Source of the DNA: Coleophoma eucalyptorum
Lineage: Eukaryota > Ascomycota > Leotiomycetes > Helotiales > Dermateaceae
Assembly (NCBI GenBank): GCA_026120035.1
Contig: JALRME010000023.1
Span: 372,001-436,000 of the forward strand
Reading direction: 5' to 3'
Length of the DNA: 64,000 nucleotides
Part shown: in pieces, positions 49,703 through 60,308 of the stretch
Position numbering within the stretch: position 1 is the stretch's first letter
Layout: every line of letters starts with the position of its first letter
Program-made: the position numbers and the translations under genes
The notes under the pieces: generated by a model
What the model was told of the DNA's origin: nothing
What the model saw: only the letters and a program-made list of their open reading frames with translations
Database searches by the model: none

Positions 49703-50362
49703 GGCGATTTGAAATTTGTGAGTTTTCGACGTGGCCCGTTCAATGGATCGTTACAAATGGTTTCTAGAATTGTGCTTGGTGGGGGAATTTGGGAAGGCTG
49801 CGGAACCACACATATATAAGTTCACCGCCTTGAGTCATCGCCCGCTCGGCAAGCTATCCAAAAAGAGCATGGGGTCGCGGGTGAGTTTAGCAAAGCATCA
49901 GGAACGGTTTGAAGTCAAGTATGCTACTAAGTCCAAAGGTGCGAGGAGCTGCTCGTCGAGGCAGAGCTACGACGCAAAATATTGATTTATCTTCCCATAT
50001 CGATTCGAGATAGATATTTAGAAAGCTGACTTGATTGATTACCATGCATGGGAGTGCTGACCGAGCTCCAACAGAAGATGATCAGGGTGATATCAGGTCG
50101 CTCGAGCACGCGAGCACCCATTATCTAGTAGTATGTAACTCTAGCGATGATTTATTCTTATCGCAACATGAATCTAAGTAGCAGAAAGCGGAGGCTAGAG
50201 GGATGGAGACAGTCAACAAGGATAATTCGAATAGAAATAACGGTCATTATCCGGTGGGTTCGCGTGAGAGAGCAGCACTTTCTCCTAGTCTAAGTTAAGG
50301 AGGTGTTGAATTAGATTTTGGGGGGTTGGAATATACGCGTCGCTCCGCGTCTCTGCCTATCT
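49703..50362. other. Divergent intergenic region upstream of AsnRS and DNA ligase I
   Basis: 660 bp holding the AsnRS promoter at the left and the DNA ligase promoter at the right. An ACGCGT hexamer is at 50335-50340. No supported gene. Confidence 0.45.
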
Positions 50363-50370
50363 TCACGCGT
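50335..50370. promoter_or_regulatory. Two MluI cell-cycle boxes (ACGCGT) upstream of DNA ligase I
   Basis: ACGCGT occurs at 50335-50340 and again at 50365-50370, 258-293 bp before the ligase ATG. The yeast CDC9 gene is a classic target of MBF through this motif at G1/S. Two perfect palindromic sites 30 bp apart support a conserved control. The right-hand box falls in the last codons of a minus-strand small ORF. Confidence 0.6.
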
Positions 50371-50557
50371 CCATGAAAGTTGAAGATGACGCCTGGTAGT
50401 CTTGGAGAGCGATAACCAGCGACTGCAATATCGAGGATGCCCCAAAGTTTTCACAAATAGCTTGCTGCCTATCCCTCTTTCTATTCTCTAATTCTTGGAG
50501 ACCTACAAGCGATTCTTCTTCTTGAGCGATTGCGTCACTGTCCTCCTCAGCAGCCAT
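50363..50557 (-). CDS. Hypothetical 64-residue protein, head to head with DNA ligase I
   Basis: Minus-strand ORF from the ATG at 50557 to the TGA at 50363. The product is acidic at its N-terminus (EEDSDAIAQEEES), with a likely helical middle (LQELENRKRDRQQA) and a hydrophobic helix (SSILQSLVIALQDYQ). I recognise no family; size and composition would suit a small subunit of a coiled-coil complex, but that is a guess. A longer form from the ATG at 50629 adds 24 residues and overlaps the ligase start codon through a CCATGG palindrome. The ORF covers most of the ligase 5' leader and promoter and contains an MCB site, which argues against it being a gene. Confidence 0.3.
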   Translation of the reverse strand: MAAEEDSDAIAQEEESLVGLQELENRKRDRQQAICENFGASSILQSLVIALQDYQASSSTFMDA

Positions 50558-50627
50558 TGTGGCTTCAAGAATTGTAGCTCTTTTTGTGAGAACTTCACAC
50601 CCGACACTCTTTCGACCATTCAGAACC

Positions 50628-53527
50628 ATGGCTCCAAAACAAGCAACTTTGGGGTTCGTCAAACCCTCTCAAACCACCTTGGGGTGGGTGCACATTATAC
50701 GCAAATGAGAAGCTTTGCTGACTGATATCCTCCATAGCAAATTCTTTAGCCAACCCAATGGCTCAAAAGCCGCTCCACCAAAGCAATCCAAGCTCTCCTT
50801 CTCTACAAAAGCAACCGCAAAAAATGAAGCCGAGAATGATGATATTGACATGAAGGATGAAGCCCAAGACGTTAAAAAGGAGGAACCGGAATCGAACGAG
50901 AATTTGAAGCCTGATACGAGTGAGTTCTACATGGCATGCAATATACCTATGGAGGCTGATTTCTGCCAACAAAGTTTCAAAAAAGCGTTCTAGGTCCCCC
51001 AGTCCTGTGCCAACGAAGAAGTCAAAATCAAGTACGAAAGTCAAGCAGGAGGTTGACAAGGAAATCAAAGAAGAGGTGAGGGAAGAGGAAAGCGATGATG
51101 AAGAGCCAATCCTCAAGAAGCCTCGGCGCAATGGGCGGGTCACTGTGGCAGAAACAAGAGTGTCCAACGCATCTAAGAAGGAATCTCCCGCACCCAGCAA
51201 AAATTCAATAGCAGCACTAACGAAGAAAGCTAAAGTGGAAGAGAAAGACGATGATAATAGTGAGGTCGAAGAACAGCCTTCGAGTGCCAAAGTAAACAAG
51301 AAAGAGAGCTCTCCTACGCCTGAGTCCACCTCAGAAGTTGAGGAAGAGGTAGATGAGGAAGATGAAGAAGAAAAACCGGAAGTGGCCGCAAAAGTTCGGG
51401 AGAAGATTCAAACAACCCTGAAATCGAAGACAAAAGATCCATATCCAGATTGGAAACTTGGAGAGCCAGTACCATATGCCGCACTTTGCACGACTTTCTC
51501 CCTGATTGAGATGACAACCAAGAGATTGGAAATGACAGCTCATTGCTCATTATTTTTGAGACAAGTCCTCAGATTAACTCCAGATGATCTCTTACCAACT
51601 GTCCTTCTAATGATCAATAAGCTTGCTGCAGATTATGCTGGCATTGAGCTAGGAATTGGAGAATCTTTAATCATGAAAGCTATCGGTGAGGCAACAGGAC
51701 GCAGCCTGCAGGTTATCAAGCAAGATCAAAAGGAGATTGGAGATCTTGGTTTAGTTGCTGTTAAGAGCAGATCGAAACAGCGAACGATGTTTAAACCAAA
51801 GGCTCTTACAATTCGTGGTGTGCACAAGAGTCTAATGGATATTGCTACTGTGACGGGTAATGGGGCGCAAGGCAGGAAAGTTGACGGCATCATGAAACTG
51901 TTATCTGCTGCGGATGGCAATATGTCTGGCGCGGTCGATATCTCAAAAGACAAGGGCGGACCAAGTGAGGCTAAGTATATCGTTCGATTTCTTGAGGGCA
52001 AGCTACGATTAGGCCTTGCTGAGAAGACTGTGCTAGTCTCCTTGGCTCAAGCAATGGTCTGCCATGAACTTGAAGCAGGGGGCAGTGGTAAAGTACCCAG
52101 TACGGAGGCTCTGGCCAAGGGAGAGTCCATCTTGAAGACGGTCCACAGGTATGTTTTCTCTGTCTTTCATTCTACAACGCTGACACTCTTCCAGTAACTT
52201 ACCCAGCTACGATGTCATCATACCTGCAATGTTGCAGCATGGGATCATGAATCTGAGAGAAAACTGCAAGCTTCAACCTGGCGTTCCCCTCAAACCCATG
52301 TTGGCAAAGCCGACAAAAGCAATCACTGAAGTGCTTGATCGATTTGAGGATCAGACATTTACTTGTGAATACAAGTACGATGGTGAACGAGCCCAAATTC
52401 ACTATGTCGCGAAGGACTCTCCACAGCAATACCGCGGTGTTTCTAACGGCTTAACTGCAATCTTTTCTCGAAACTCAGAGGACCTATCAAAGAAATACCC
52501 GGACGTTCTAGCTAAGCTAAACACGTGGGTCAAGGAAGATACGAAGAGTTTTGTACTTGACTGTGAAAGTGTAGCATGGGACGTAGTTGAGAAGAAGGTC
52601 CTGCCATTCCAGCAGCTTATGACTCGAAAGAAGAAGGATGTTAAGATCGAAGACGTGAAGGTCAAGGTTTGTGTATATGCCTTCGACCTTCTGTTCTTGA
52701 ACGGCGAGGCTGTTGTTGAGAAGTCGTTACGGGAACGTCGAGAGCTTCTTCACAGTGCATTCACTCCAGTCGAGGGCGAGTTTGCATTCGCTACTAGTAT
52801 GAATGGCCAAGAGATTGATGAAATCCAAACATTCTTGGATGAGAGTGTCAAAGCATCCTGCGAAGGACTTATGGTCAAGATGTTGGATGGAACTGAAAGT
52901 GGTTATGAGCCAAGCAAGCGAAGTAGAAATTGGCTCAAGGTATGCGACAAAATCCCAGGTTTTCAAGAGTGTACTGACCCGGTGCTTTAGATAAAGAAGG
53001 ACTATCTCTCTGGAATCGGCGACTCACTGGATCTTGTCGTCTTGGGTGCATATTTTGGGAAGGGTAAACGAACCTCTGTATACGGTGCTTTCCTCCTAGC
53101 GTGCTATAACAGCAATACGGACATATACGAAACAGTCTGTAACATCGGCACGGGGTTCTCTGAGGCAGTCCTCGAGACCCTTCATAAAGATCTCTCAGAA
53201 ATTACCATTGATAGACCCAAGCCTTTCTATTCCCATTCATCTGGAAATCAGCATCAGCCTGACGTTTGGTTCGAGCCGAAATACGTCTGGGAAGTCAAGA
53301 CAGCTGATCTTACGCTCAGTCCAAGATACAAGGCTGGTTGCAAAGAAGGTGTAGATCCTTCCGGCGAGAAGGGCATCTCGCTTCGATTCCCTCGATTTAT
53401 CAAGGTTCGCGACGACAAGAAGCCTGATGAAGCCACTAGCTCGAGACAGGTTGCGGAGATGTACAGGAAGCAGGAGAGCATCACGAAGAGTAAGGGCCCT
53501 GCTGTGGATGACGACTTTGAGTATTAA
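50628..53527 (+). CDS. cdc9: ATP-dependent DNA ligase I
   Basis: Five exons: 50628-50683, 50738-50919, 50975-52148, 52195-52939 and 52991-53527; introns of 54, 55, 46 and 51 nt; 897 aa. It seals nicks between Okazaki fragments and in base excision repair, in the nucleus and probably also mitochondria. The N-terminus has a PCNA-interacting box QTTLGKFF, then a Lys/Glu/Ser-rich regulatory region to about residue 240. The DNA-binding domain follows (about 250-480). The nucleotidyltransferase core starts with the adenylation motif EYKYDGER; the catalytic lysine is K531. The OB domain follows after WLKIKKDYL, and the protein ends near SKGPAVDDDFEY. A second, upstream donor at 50654 would remove 10 residues from the N-terminus and still leave a PIP box. 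Start: the first ATG, in a CCATGG context. Confidence 0.95.
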
Positions 53528-54223
53528 ATGTTCGTTCACTGATTGTCTTCGCGGTCTGGCTTGTATCATGAAGGAGGTAACAGCTGGCTAGGAGTTTGGG
53601 GGTTGTGTCTTTTTGGAAGTATAAATGGGCCTGGACTGGTTGCATTTGGGATGGAAGGATTTTCTATTGCTTGTACAAATGACCTGAACAGTATTGCTTA
53701 TATAAGATTTTCATCTCTGAATTCATGGATATGCCATGGGCCCAATTGACGATATTCCAACAGTTAAGAATTAACAAAATATAGAAATTTCAAATATTTA
53801 CATCAAACACAAACTTCATTAAAGCCATCAGGTTCAGTCTACAACGGAAGGCCTGACAACATTATAGGAGCGTAGTAGATGTAATTGGTTTATCTATTGA
53901 CTAATTCGAATATATTTTCAAATCAAAAGAGGGGGGGGGGGTCTTTTATACATAAACGTAAAAGCTCCCACTTCGCCAGAAAGTACAAATCCCGCTTCAG
54001 CGTAATAATGATATCAGCACTGCCAAAGCAAAGTCTACCCACACATTCCATTTTGATTTGAAAGGTAGGTTGGTTCAATCGAATAAGTTTTGATTCCGAT
54101 GAAAAACGTAAGGCTTTAAGGACATACAAAAAAGCACTAACACCAGCTCCAACTCCAGCAGAGAAAAATGGCCCAAAACTGGATCTTTCCCGGTCATATA
54201 ACCATCCTAACAGTTTTCATGAA
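53528..54223. other. Intergenic region between convergent cdc9 and drs2
   Basis: 696 bp holding two 3' UTRs. AT-rich with a G11 run at 53931-53941. No gene. Confidence 0.5.
53931..53941. repeat. G11 homopolymer run
   Basis: Eleven consecutive G residues in the region between the convergent 3' ends of cdc9 and drs2. Confidence 0.95.
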
Positions 54224-57200
54224 TCATCGTCCTCCAGGTCGAGAACTAGCCATCTCTCCATAGCGACCTCTCTCTCTGGTGGTGTCGTATGCCTGAAGCA
54301 CACGCGTCTGTGATTCGTCGGCTTGTGAGAAGGCATAGCCGCGTTGCTTTCGCATGCGCTGTACTTGGCGTACTTTGCGGATTGCTTTCTGGAATTGTTC
54401 CATCCTATTGGGCGAAGTATTAGCATGTGTTATATATATATATATATATATATATGAAGGAAGGATGGGTAAGCACGAACCGTGGTCTGTAATCCTGAAT
54501 ATTATATTTTTGGATCTCTTGGATGTGATGGTACGCTTGTGGATAATACATTCGTTTTGCACTAAGTGAGAGTTAATATCAGCGTAACAGTGGAAATTTT
54601 GGTGACTTACTATTTCCATGCAAAGTCTCTTGAAAGACACAATAGAGGTAGGACCAAACCTTGAAGCCAGAAGATGATACTGGGAAATAGTCGTGGCACA
54701 ACTCCCTCATACTCCATCGAAAATCCCAACTTCGGTGCCACAGTGCCATAGACAGCAACGAATATCATCCAGAAGATCATGCTTCCAGGGATAGCAATGA
54801 CATGATATTTGGTCCAGCTGTTCGTCACCAAGCCAGCTTTGCCGAGTACTGTTGCAAGAACTGATGTGTACAAGGCCGTTCCCCAAACCCAGTGCCCTGC
54901 GATCTTACCATCACTTTGTGGTAGGTCTCGCCACCAGATGAGCTCTGATGCGATGTATAGAATCAAAGAATGATAGAAACCATTACCAATCCAAGCAAAG
55001 AAAGAGTGCATCTTGAAGAACAAGTTCTTTTGTCCAAGCTGATATAGTTGGGGGTATCTGTCCAGAAGACGAGCCGAGACGAACTGATCAAAAATACCCA
55101 TCACGAGTGGAGGGAGGAAGGTAAAAAAGACATTGTAGAATGACAGAGTCCAAGACTCGTATATGACCTCTCCGGAAAAGCCATTTTGGAAGGTGTACTG
55201 TTCTTGTTAGGATTGGTTTTGATATTGGGCAGTCTAAACTTACCCAAAATTGTGTCATGTATAGCGTGATATTCTTGTAAAAAGAATAGAGAATAACTTT
55301 ACTAATCCTGTGATAACTCCATGCGCCATGAACGAGTAAGAGCTTACGCAAATACCTGAATTGCGCGATGGCAACGTCAGCACTTCGTGCAGCCTGCAGA
55401 CCTTCCATACCACTGATACCGACTCCAATATGTGCTGCTTGAATCATGGAAACGTCATTGGCTCCATCACCAATCGCAAGGAGAATCGATTTGAGATGAC
55501 GCTTGACCAGCTTCACCACCAGAGCCTTTTGTAATGGAGACACTCTGCAGCAGATGACAGCTTTGCACATGACGGCAAGGTCAAGGAACTGCTTTTCGAG
55601 CTCTTTCTCAAGTGCATATGTGAGCGACTTTCCGTCAATGACTAGGGCAAGAGTTTCCATCTCGATGCTGCCATCGCCTTGGGTTCGAATCGCGTCAAGT
55701 TTCTTATGGATGTTGTCTCTGGTGGCTGCCGCATTCTCCTCATTGACAATCAAAAGTGTCATATCCTCACTGATCAGTTTGCAACTCATACCGATATTAA
55801 TGGCAGTCTCCTGACGATCACCGGTCAGGACCCACACTTTAATTCCGGCCTGTTGCAGAGTGTGTATAGTTTCAGGCACGCCATCTTGGAGACGGTCCTC
55901 GATAGCAGTCGCACCAAGAAGATAGAAGTCACGCTCAATGATTTCCGCAGCCTTGTCCAACTCCTCAGCACGATTTCCACTGACAGTTGTTTGAGCTTTA
56001 TCGAAGATTTTCCACCACTCCTGAAATTCCTGATCAGAAATCTCTCGCATAGCCAAACACAATGTTCGAAGACCTTCTGAAGCATACTCTTCCAAATGTA
56101 CCAAGGTAGCATCCACAATAGTGTTGTCGGGGCTAAGTCGCTCCAAAATAACTGTATCAGCACCCTTGCAATAACACCTAATCTGGCCGTCTGGGCAACG
56201 GAATATAGCAGACATTCGCTTTCGCGTAGAGTTGAATTCTAGTACTGCCAGAAGTTCGTATTCATATTCCTGTCCACCCACGACAATCTGTACAGATCGA
56301 GGCTTACGAGCAGTAAATTGATAACCCATTAAGACTGCACCCTCTACAAGTGCCCCCTCATCAGGAGAGGCAGCTTGGTACTTGATAGCGCCGCCCTTCT
56401 CGTCCGTCTTTTCTGGAATGACGGTGTGGCATGTAGAGAGTAATGCAAGGAAGTGATGAATGGCGGCACTAGTCTCGTGTGTAGCCAAATTTTCTTTCAG
56501 TCGTTTGAAATCATGAATACCTACTTCTACGCCATCCTGCATGGTGGCTCTGCGATCCTCGGGGACTTCCTCGGCATATTGTATGCCACCAATGGTGCAT
56601 TGCTTAAACTCCATCTGGTTACATGTCAAGGTGCCAGTTTTGTCGGAGAAAATGTATTCAACCATGCCTAATTCTTCAACCAAACTTGATGTTCGACATA
56701 CGGCTGGGGTATCTGTTTTGTCATGATACATGTCGAGATCATCATTGATCAGGATCGCTTGCCAGTATTTCACAAGTTCGACAGAGACGAAAAGTGAAAT
56801 CGGAACGAGTGCAGAATATAAGACCCAATAGGTGAAGAGATCAGAAAAGAACTGCTTCGCTTTTGCTAAGGTCCCAGAAAGTTGAACATTTCCAAGGTAG
56901 GCCAACTGATCTCCACGAACGGACCGTATGATTAGATCACCCAAGGAGCTTACAACACTCAAGCAAATCAGGATTGCAATCAGCATCAAGACCAAATAGT
57001 TGAGTTGACGTTCGACCGCGGTTCTTTTGATAGGAGTAGCAGTTGCGTTCCGCATCAGCTTCGTTTCGTGTCCGGTAAAAACCACCACGCCGTGGACCCA
57101 AGGGGTGTTGCGAAGAGTGGCACCTCTCAGGAGAAGTTGATCTGGCTGTAGAGGAAGTTCCTTCTCCCCACCGCCTGCTTGCATAGTTAAGGTAGCTTCG

Positions 57201-58465
57201 TACGTATACAAACTACTGTTTGGTTGTTCGGACCGTAATTTGCCCCCAAGTCTACTCAGTTCTTGCGGACTGACCATAACACAAGTCTCTGGAATGGCCT
57301 GTTTGATCTTCAGATTGGTCTCTCCGTCCAAATTAGCGGTTTCAATATAACAGAGACCTTCGGGCTCTGAACTTGCAAGCAAGACAATGTCTGCTGGAAA
57401 TGGCTCCTCTGACTCAACACGTATGATATCACCAACGGCGACATTGATCCACTTTACATCTACGAAGGAAGATCCACGTAGAACGCGGGTCTTTGAAGAA
57501 TTCAAGGACCTATCCGAAGTTTTTCTCCTATAGTCCTCCACCAACTCTTTTCCAGCAGAGACAGCAAGCACAAGAATCAGAGGTCCAATGGTAGTGTATT
57601 TGTTAGTAGGCGAGATATTGGGTATTTGTTGTAAAGCTGCTGTAAACAGGAAGAATAAGTTTGCAAATTTCGAGAACTGTTCGAAAAGGAATTTGGGAAT
57701 AAACGTCGCTATGTTGTACTTTGCCGTCGAAATGTGATTATCCACGTACTTGTTGCCACTATTCGCTGGTGGGTTGTTCAGATGTATGATCCTTGGTCCT
57801 AAAGTCGATGGATCTGGTTTTCCTCTGCCCATTCCAAACTTGAAGTTCCCCATGTCAAACTTCTTTGCAGGAGTTGCAGGCGTATTTGGCTCGCTATGAT
57901 CCGCCCCTCTGCCTGCAGACTCGGTCAAAGGCAAGTCCATCTCTGAGTATTCTGGTGCCATTCCAAGCATTGTTTTCGCTCTGCCCATGAGTCCTCCTCC
58001 CATACTGAGCACACTGTTCCGATTCCTTGCAAATCCTCCAGCCTTTGCAGGAGTTCCACCAGCTCCGTCCCCAGGTATAGCACCTCCATGCTGATAGTAC
58101 GATGCACCATCATCCGGGTAGTCGTCCAAGTCGTCGGCATACCGCTGGTAGTTGTCCAACCCTGAAGTCTGACTGAAAGTACTCTGTGAACGACCACCAT
58201 ATGGATTTGATGAACCTCCAGGGACAGTGCCAGGTCCACCAGGCAGATGACCTGTCGGCGGTGCAGAAGAGCCAGCTCCTACAAAATCATCATAGGAGAC
58301 TGAGGGTCGAGGATTCGATTCATCGTGGTTCGCATTGTAAGATCGTAGCATTTCATCATCATTCATCGGTGCTCTTTGGCCATCGTTGTATATGGGAGCA
58401 TCATCGTTCAGATCGAGGAGTAGGTCATCGCGGCTTGCGGACTGCCCCGGAGGCTTTCCAGCCAT
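54224..58465 (-). CDS. drs2: Drs2-type P4-ATPase (phospholipid flippase)
   Basis: Four exons, 58465-55244, 55197-54611, 54561-54481 and 54404-54224, with introns of 46, 49 and 76 nt; 1356 aa. The enzyme moves phosphatidylserine (and ethanolamine lipids) to the cytosolic leaflet of the trans-Golgi and is needed for vesicle budding. The long N-terminus (about 1-220) is polar and Gly/Asp/Ser-rich. The actuator motif DGET is at 380-383, the phosphorylated aspartate D608 in SDKTGTLTCNQ, a KGADTVIL nucleotide-binding segment, and GDGANDVSMI at about 999-1008. Ten membrane helices are expected, with helices 5-10 spread across exons 1 and 2. The C-terminal tail, encoded by small exons 3 and 4, is Arg/Gln-rich (KRMYYPQAYHHIQEIQKY), as in the autoinhibitory tail of yeast Drs2. 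Donor of intron 3 is GTTCGT, unlike the GTAAGT of the others. Confidence 0.95.
54431..54455. repeat. TA dinucleotide microsatellite inside a drs2 intron
   Basis: About twelve and a half TA units lie inside the 76 nt third intron of drs2 (54405-54480), which is otherwise short. Slippage here would change intron length and perhaps folding between donor and branch site. Confidence 0.95.
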
Positions 58466-58997
58466 GCTGGGAAACAGCTTCTGAACGTCGCAATCAAGAT
58501 GGAGTGAGTGGAAAACTTCGCATGCAGAGCTGCAATCAACTCAATCCCGCAGAAACAAAAACTTGGTCGCAAATTCGTGAGTGAGAAATTGTCCTTGTCG
58601 TCGTCGTGTTCGTGATCCCTTAGCTGCACAGCCTCTCACGCGGAGAGGCACACCAACCAACACGAGGCCCGCAATGAACAGTCTGACTCTGAGCTATATT
58701 AGGAAATTGCGATCGTGTGGAGCTCGAGATGATGATCTGCCGTGTAGCTGAAGCTATTGCGATGGAGAATTCCGTGAGGAATTAAACAAAGTAGGCACAA
58801 GAGATGATTTATGCGTAAGAGTACTTTAACATCCTCTTGGCTGATCCCTGCCTTCCCTACCCTTCCCTTCCTTCGTCTGAAATAGCCGCGCTGCCGCCTT
58901 TTGGTGCTTTTGGTCTACCTTCCCCACCTCAGTTTCCGCGATAAGACCTCAGCCTAACAACCTAAACATTGCATCATAACAAGTCCAAATCATCAAG
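58466..58997. promoter_or_regulatory. Divergent promoter of drs2 and the CRIPT-like gene
   Basis: 532 bp between two divergent ATGs. C/T-rich near 58850-58970. No individual site could be called. Confidence 0.4.
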
Positions 58998-59465
58998 ATG
59001 GTCTGTTCAAAGTGCCAGAAACTCGCAAAGCCAACATCGCTTGCAACGCCAGGCGTGAAGAAGAAGAATGACATGTATTATGGCTCTCCGGCAGGGTCAT
59101 CGAAGAGTGGCGAGAAGACGTCAGCGACGCTTGGGCAGACGGGTGTAGGAAAGGTATGTTGAGATGAGCATGGCCTTTGGGACTATCCGCTAATTCATCT
59201 AACCTATGTAGAGCAAACTGCTATCCAAATCTGCCAGGAACCCATACGCAGCTTATTCGAGTTCGTGTACCACTTGCAAGACGAAGATTGATCAAGGGCG
59301 CAAATACTGCCAGAAATGCGCATATAAAGCCAATGGTACGTTCAGAGGCTGTACATGTTAGAGCTAGACTAAGGGGTGATAGCATGTGCCATTTGTGGAA
59401 AAGCCAACTCGAAATCGACTGCTGCTGCACCAGTTATTGCTGGGCAGAAGTTTACGCTGAAGTGA
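58998..59465 (+). CDS. cript: CRIPT family cysteine-rich protein
   Basis: Three exons, 58998-59153, 59212-59335 and 59383-59465, with introns of 58 and 47 nt; 120 aa. The protein starts MVCSKCQKLAK and carries four CxxC pairs: CSKC, CTTC, CQKC and CAIC. NPYAAYSSSCTTCKTKIDQG and GRKYCQKCAYKANACAICGK are very typical of CRIPT. In animals CRIPT binds PDZ domains of PSD-95; in all eukaryotes it is associated with the minor or general spliceosome and seems to be an RNA-processing factor. Which of these applies in fungi is not known to me. Length equals the family's 100-120 residues, so it looks complete. The three exon junctions are consistent with conserved cysteine spacing. Confidence 0.93.
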
Positions 59466-60176
59466 ATGGTTAATGACTTGGACATACGGCATAGGGATAT
59501 TCAAAGGAAGTCCAGGGAAGGACGCGGAGGCAACCCAGACGAGAAATATGCAGAGAGATATCAAGGTGTCGATGGTATAAGATTATATTGGGCAGCCTGA
59601 TGAACGCCATGAAATGCAAGCATGAAGGCGTTAGAAAGGCTTGGGCACAAAGATACAGCAATGTTCTGACATCTAGAGATACGAGGATATCTTTCTGCGC
59701 TTCGTATCAGTGGCACCATAGTTATGCTGCGTCGACGGCCATGAACATAAACATATGAGGAGATGGCCAAGGGAGGAGGAGAACAAGGAGTTATAGATGC
59801 ATACAGAGCTATGAGAGGAATGCCACCTAGGACATTTTAAAAATCCAAGGGCCATGAAGATGCCATTAGTCAGGTTCCATTCCATAGCACTTATGCCTCG
59901 ACTGTGTTTCTTGAACTATGGCCGGAATACGTGCTTTCGCATCACTGAACAGAAACAGATTCGTTTCTTACCTCTGTGAAGAGGCATCTATAACCTCTGT
60001 TGATATGCGATATGAAGATAATGTAGATAGCACTTATCTTAATCCATCTAAGCACTTCTAACCCCACTCACTAGTGACCTTGCAGAAAGAGATGCAAAAC
60101 ATTCCAAACCACCCGGAGCCTCCCCGCGAACTTATACCCAAACAAGCACTTGAATCTCCAACAACAACACCAATCT
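59466..60176. other. Intergenic region between cript and the tRNA gene
   Basis: 711 bp. 3' UTR of cript, then non-coding DNA. Minus-strand ORFs are unsupported. Nothing else seen. Confidence 0.45.
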
Positions 60177-60295
60177 GGACAGATGGCCGAGCTGGTTATG
60201 GCGCCAGGTTAAGGTCTAATCCTTAATTCGCATTCAGCAATGAATACAATCTCCTGGTCACGAAAGTGGCGTGGGTTCGAGTCCCACTCTGTTCA
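60177..60295 (+). tRNA. trnL-AAG: tRNA-Leu (anticodon AAG) with a 37 nt intron
   Basis: Acceptor stem GGACAGA pairs with TCTGTTC (one G-T wobble), with discriminator A at 60295. The anticodon stem CCAGG (60204-60208) pairs with CCTGG (60253-60257). The loop reads T, T, AAG, G, then a 37 nt intron at 60215-60251, then T. The anticodon AAG (60211-60213) reads CUU and, after A-to-I editing, CUC/CUA as well. A T arm GTGGG-TTCGAGT-CCCAC and a long variable arm, as in leucine tRNAs, are present. The intron contains CCTTAA, which can pair with TTAAGG of the anticodon loop, the usual arrangement for the splicing endonuclease. Confidence 0.93.
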
Positions 60296-60301
60296 ATTGA
60301 A

Positions 60302-60308
60302 TTTTTTT
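60302..60308 (+). terminator. RNA polymerase III T-run terminator of the tRNA gene
   Basis: Seven T residues start 7 nt after the end of the tRNA, the usual pol III stop signal. Confidence 0.8.

Noticed and set aside
5861..53527. Apparent clustering of chromatin and DNA genes (swc2, itc1, RING-PHD, cdc9)
   Set aside because: They are spread over 48 kb among unrelated housekeeping genes and lie in different orientations; this looks like chance.
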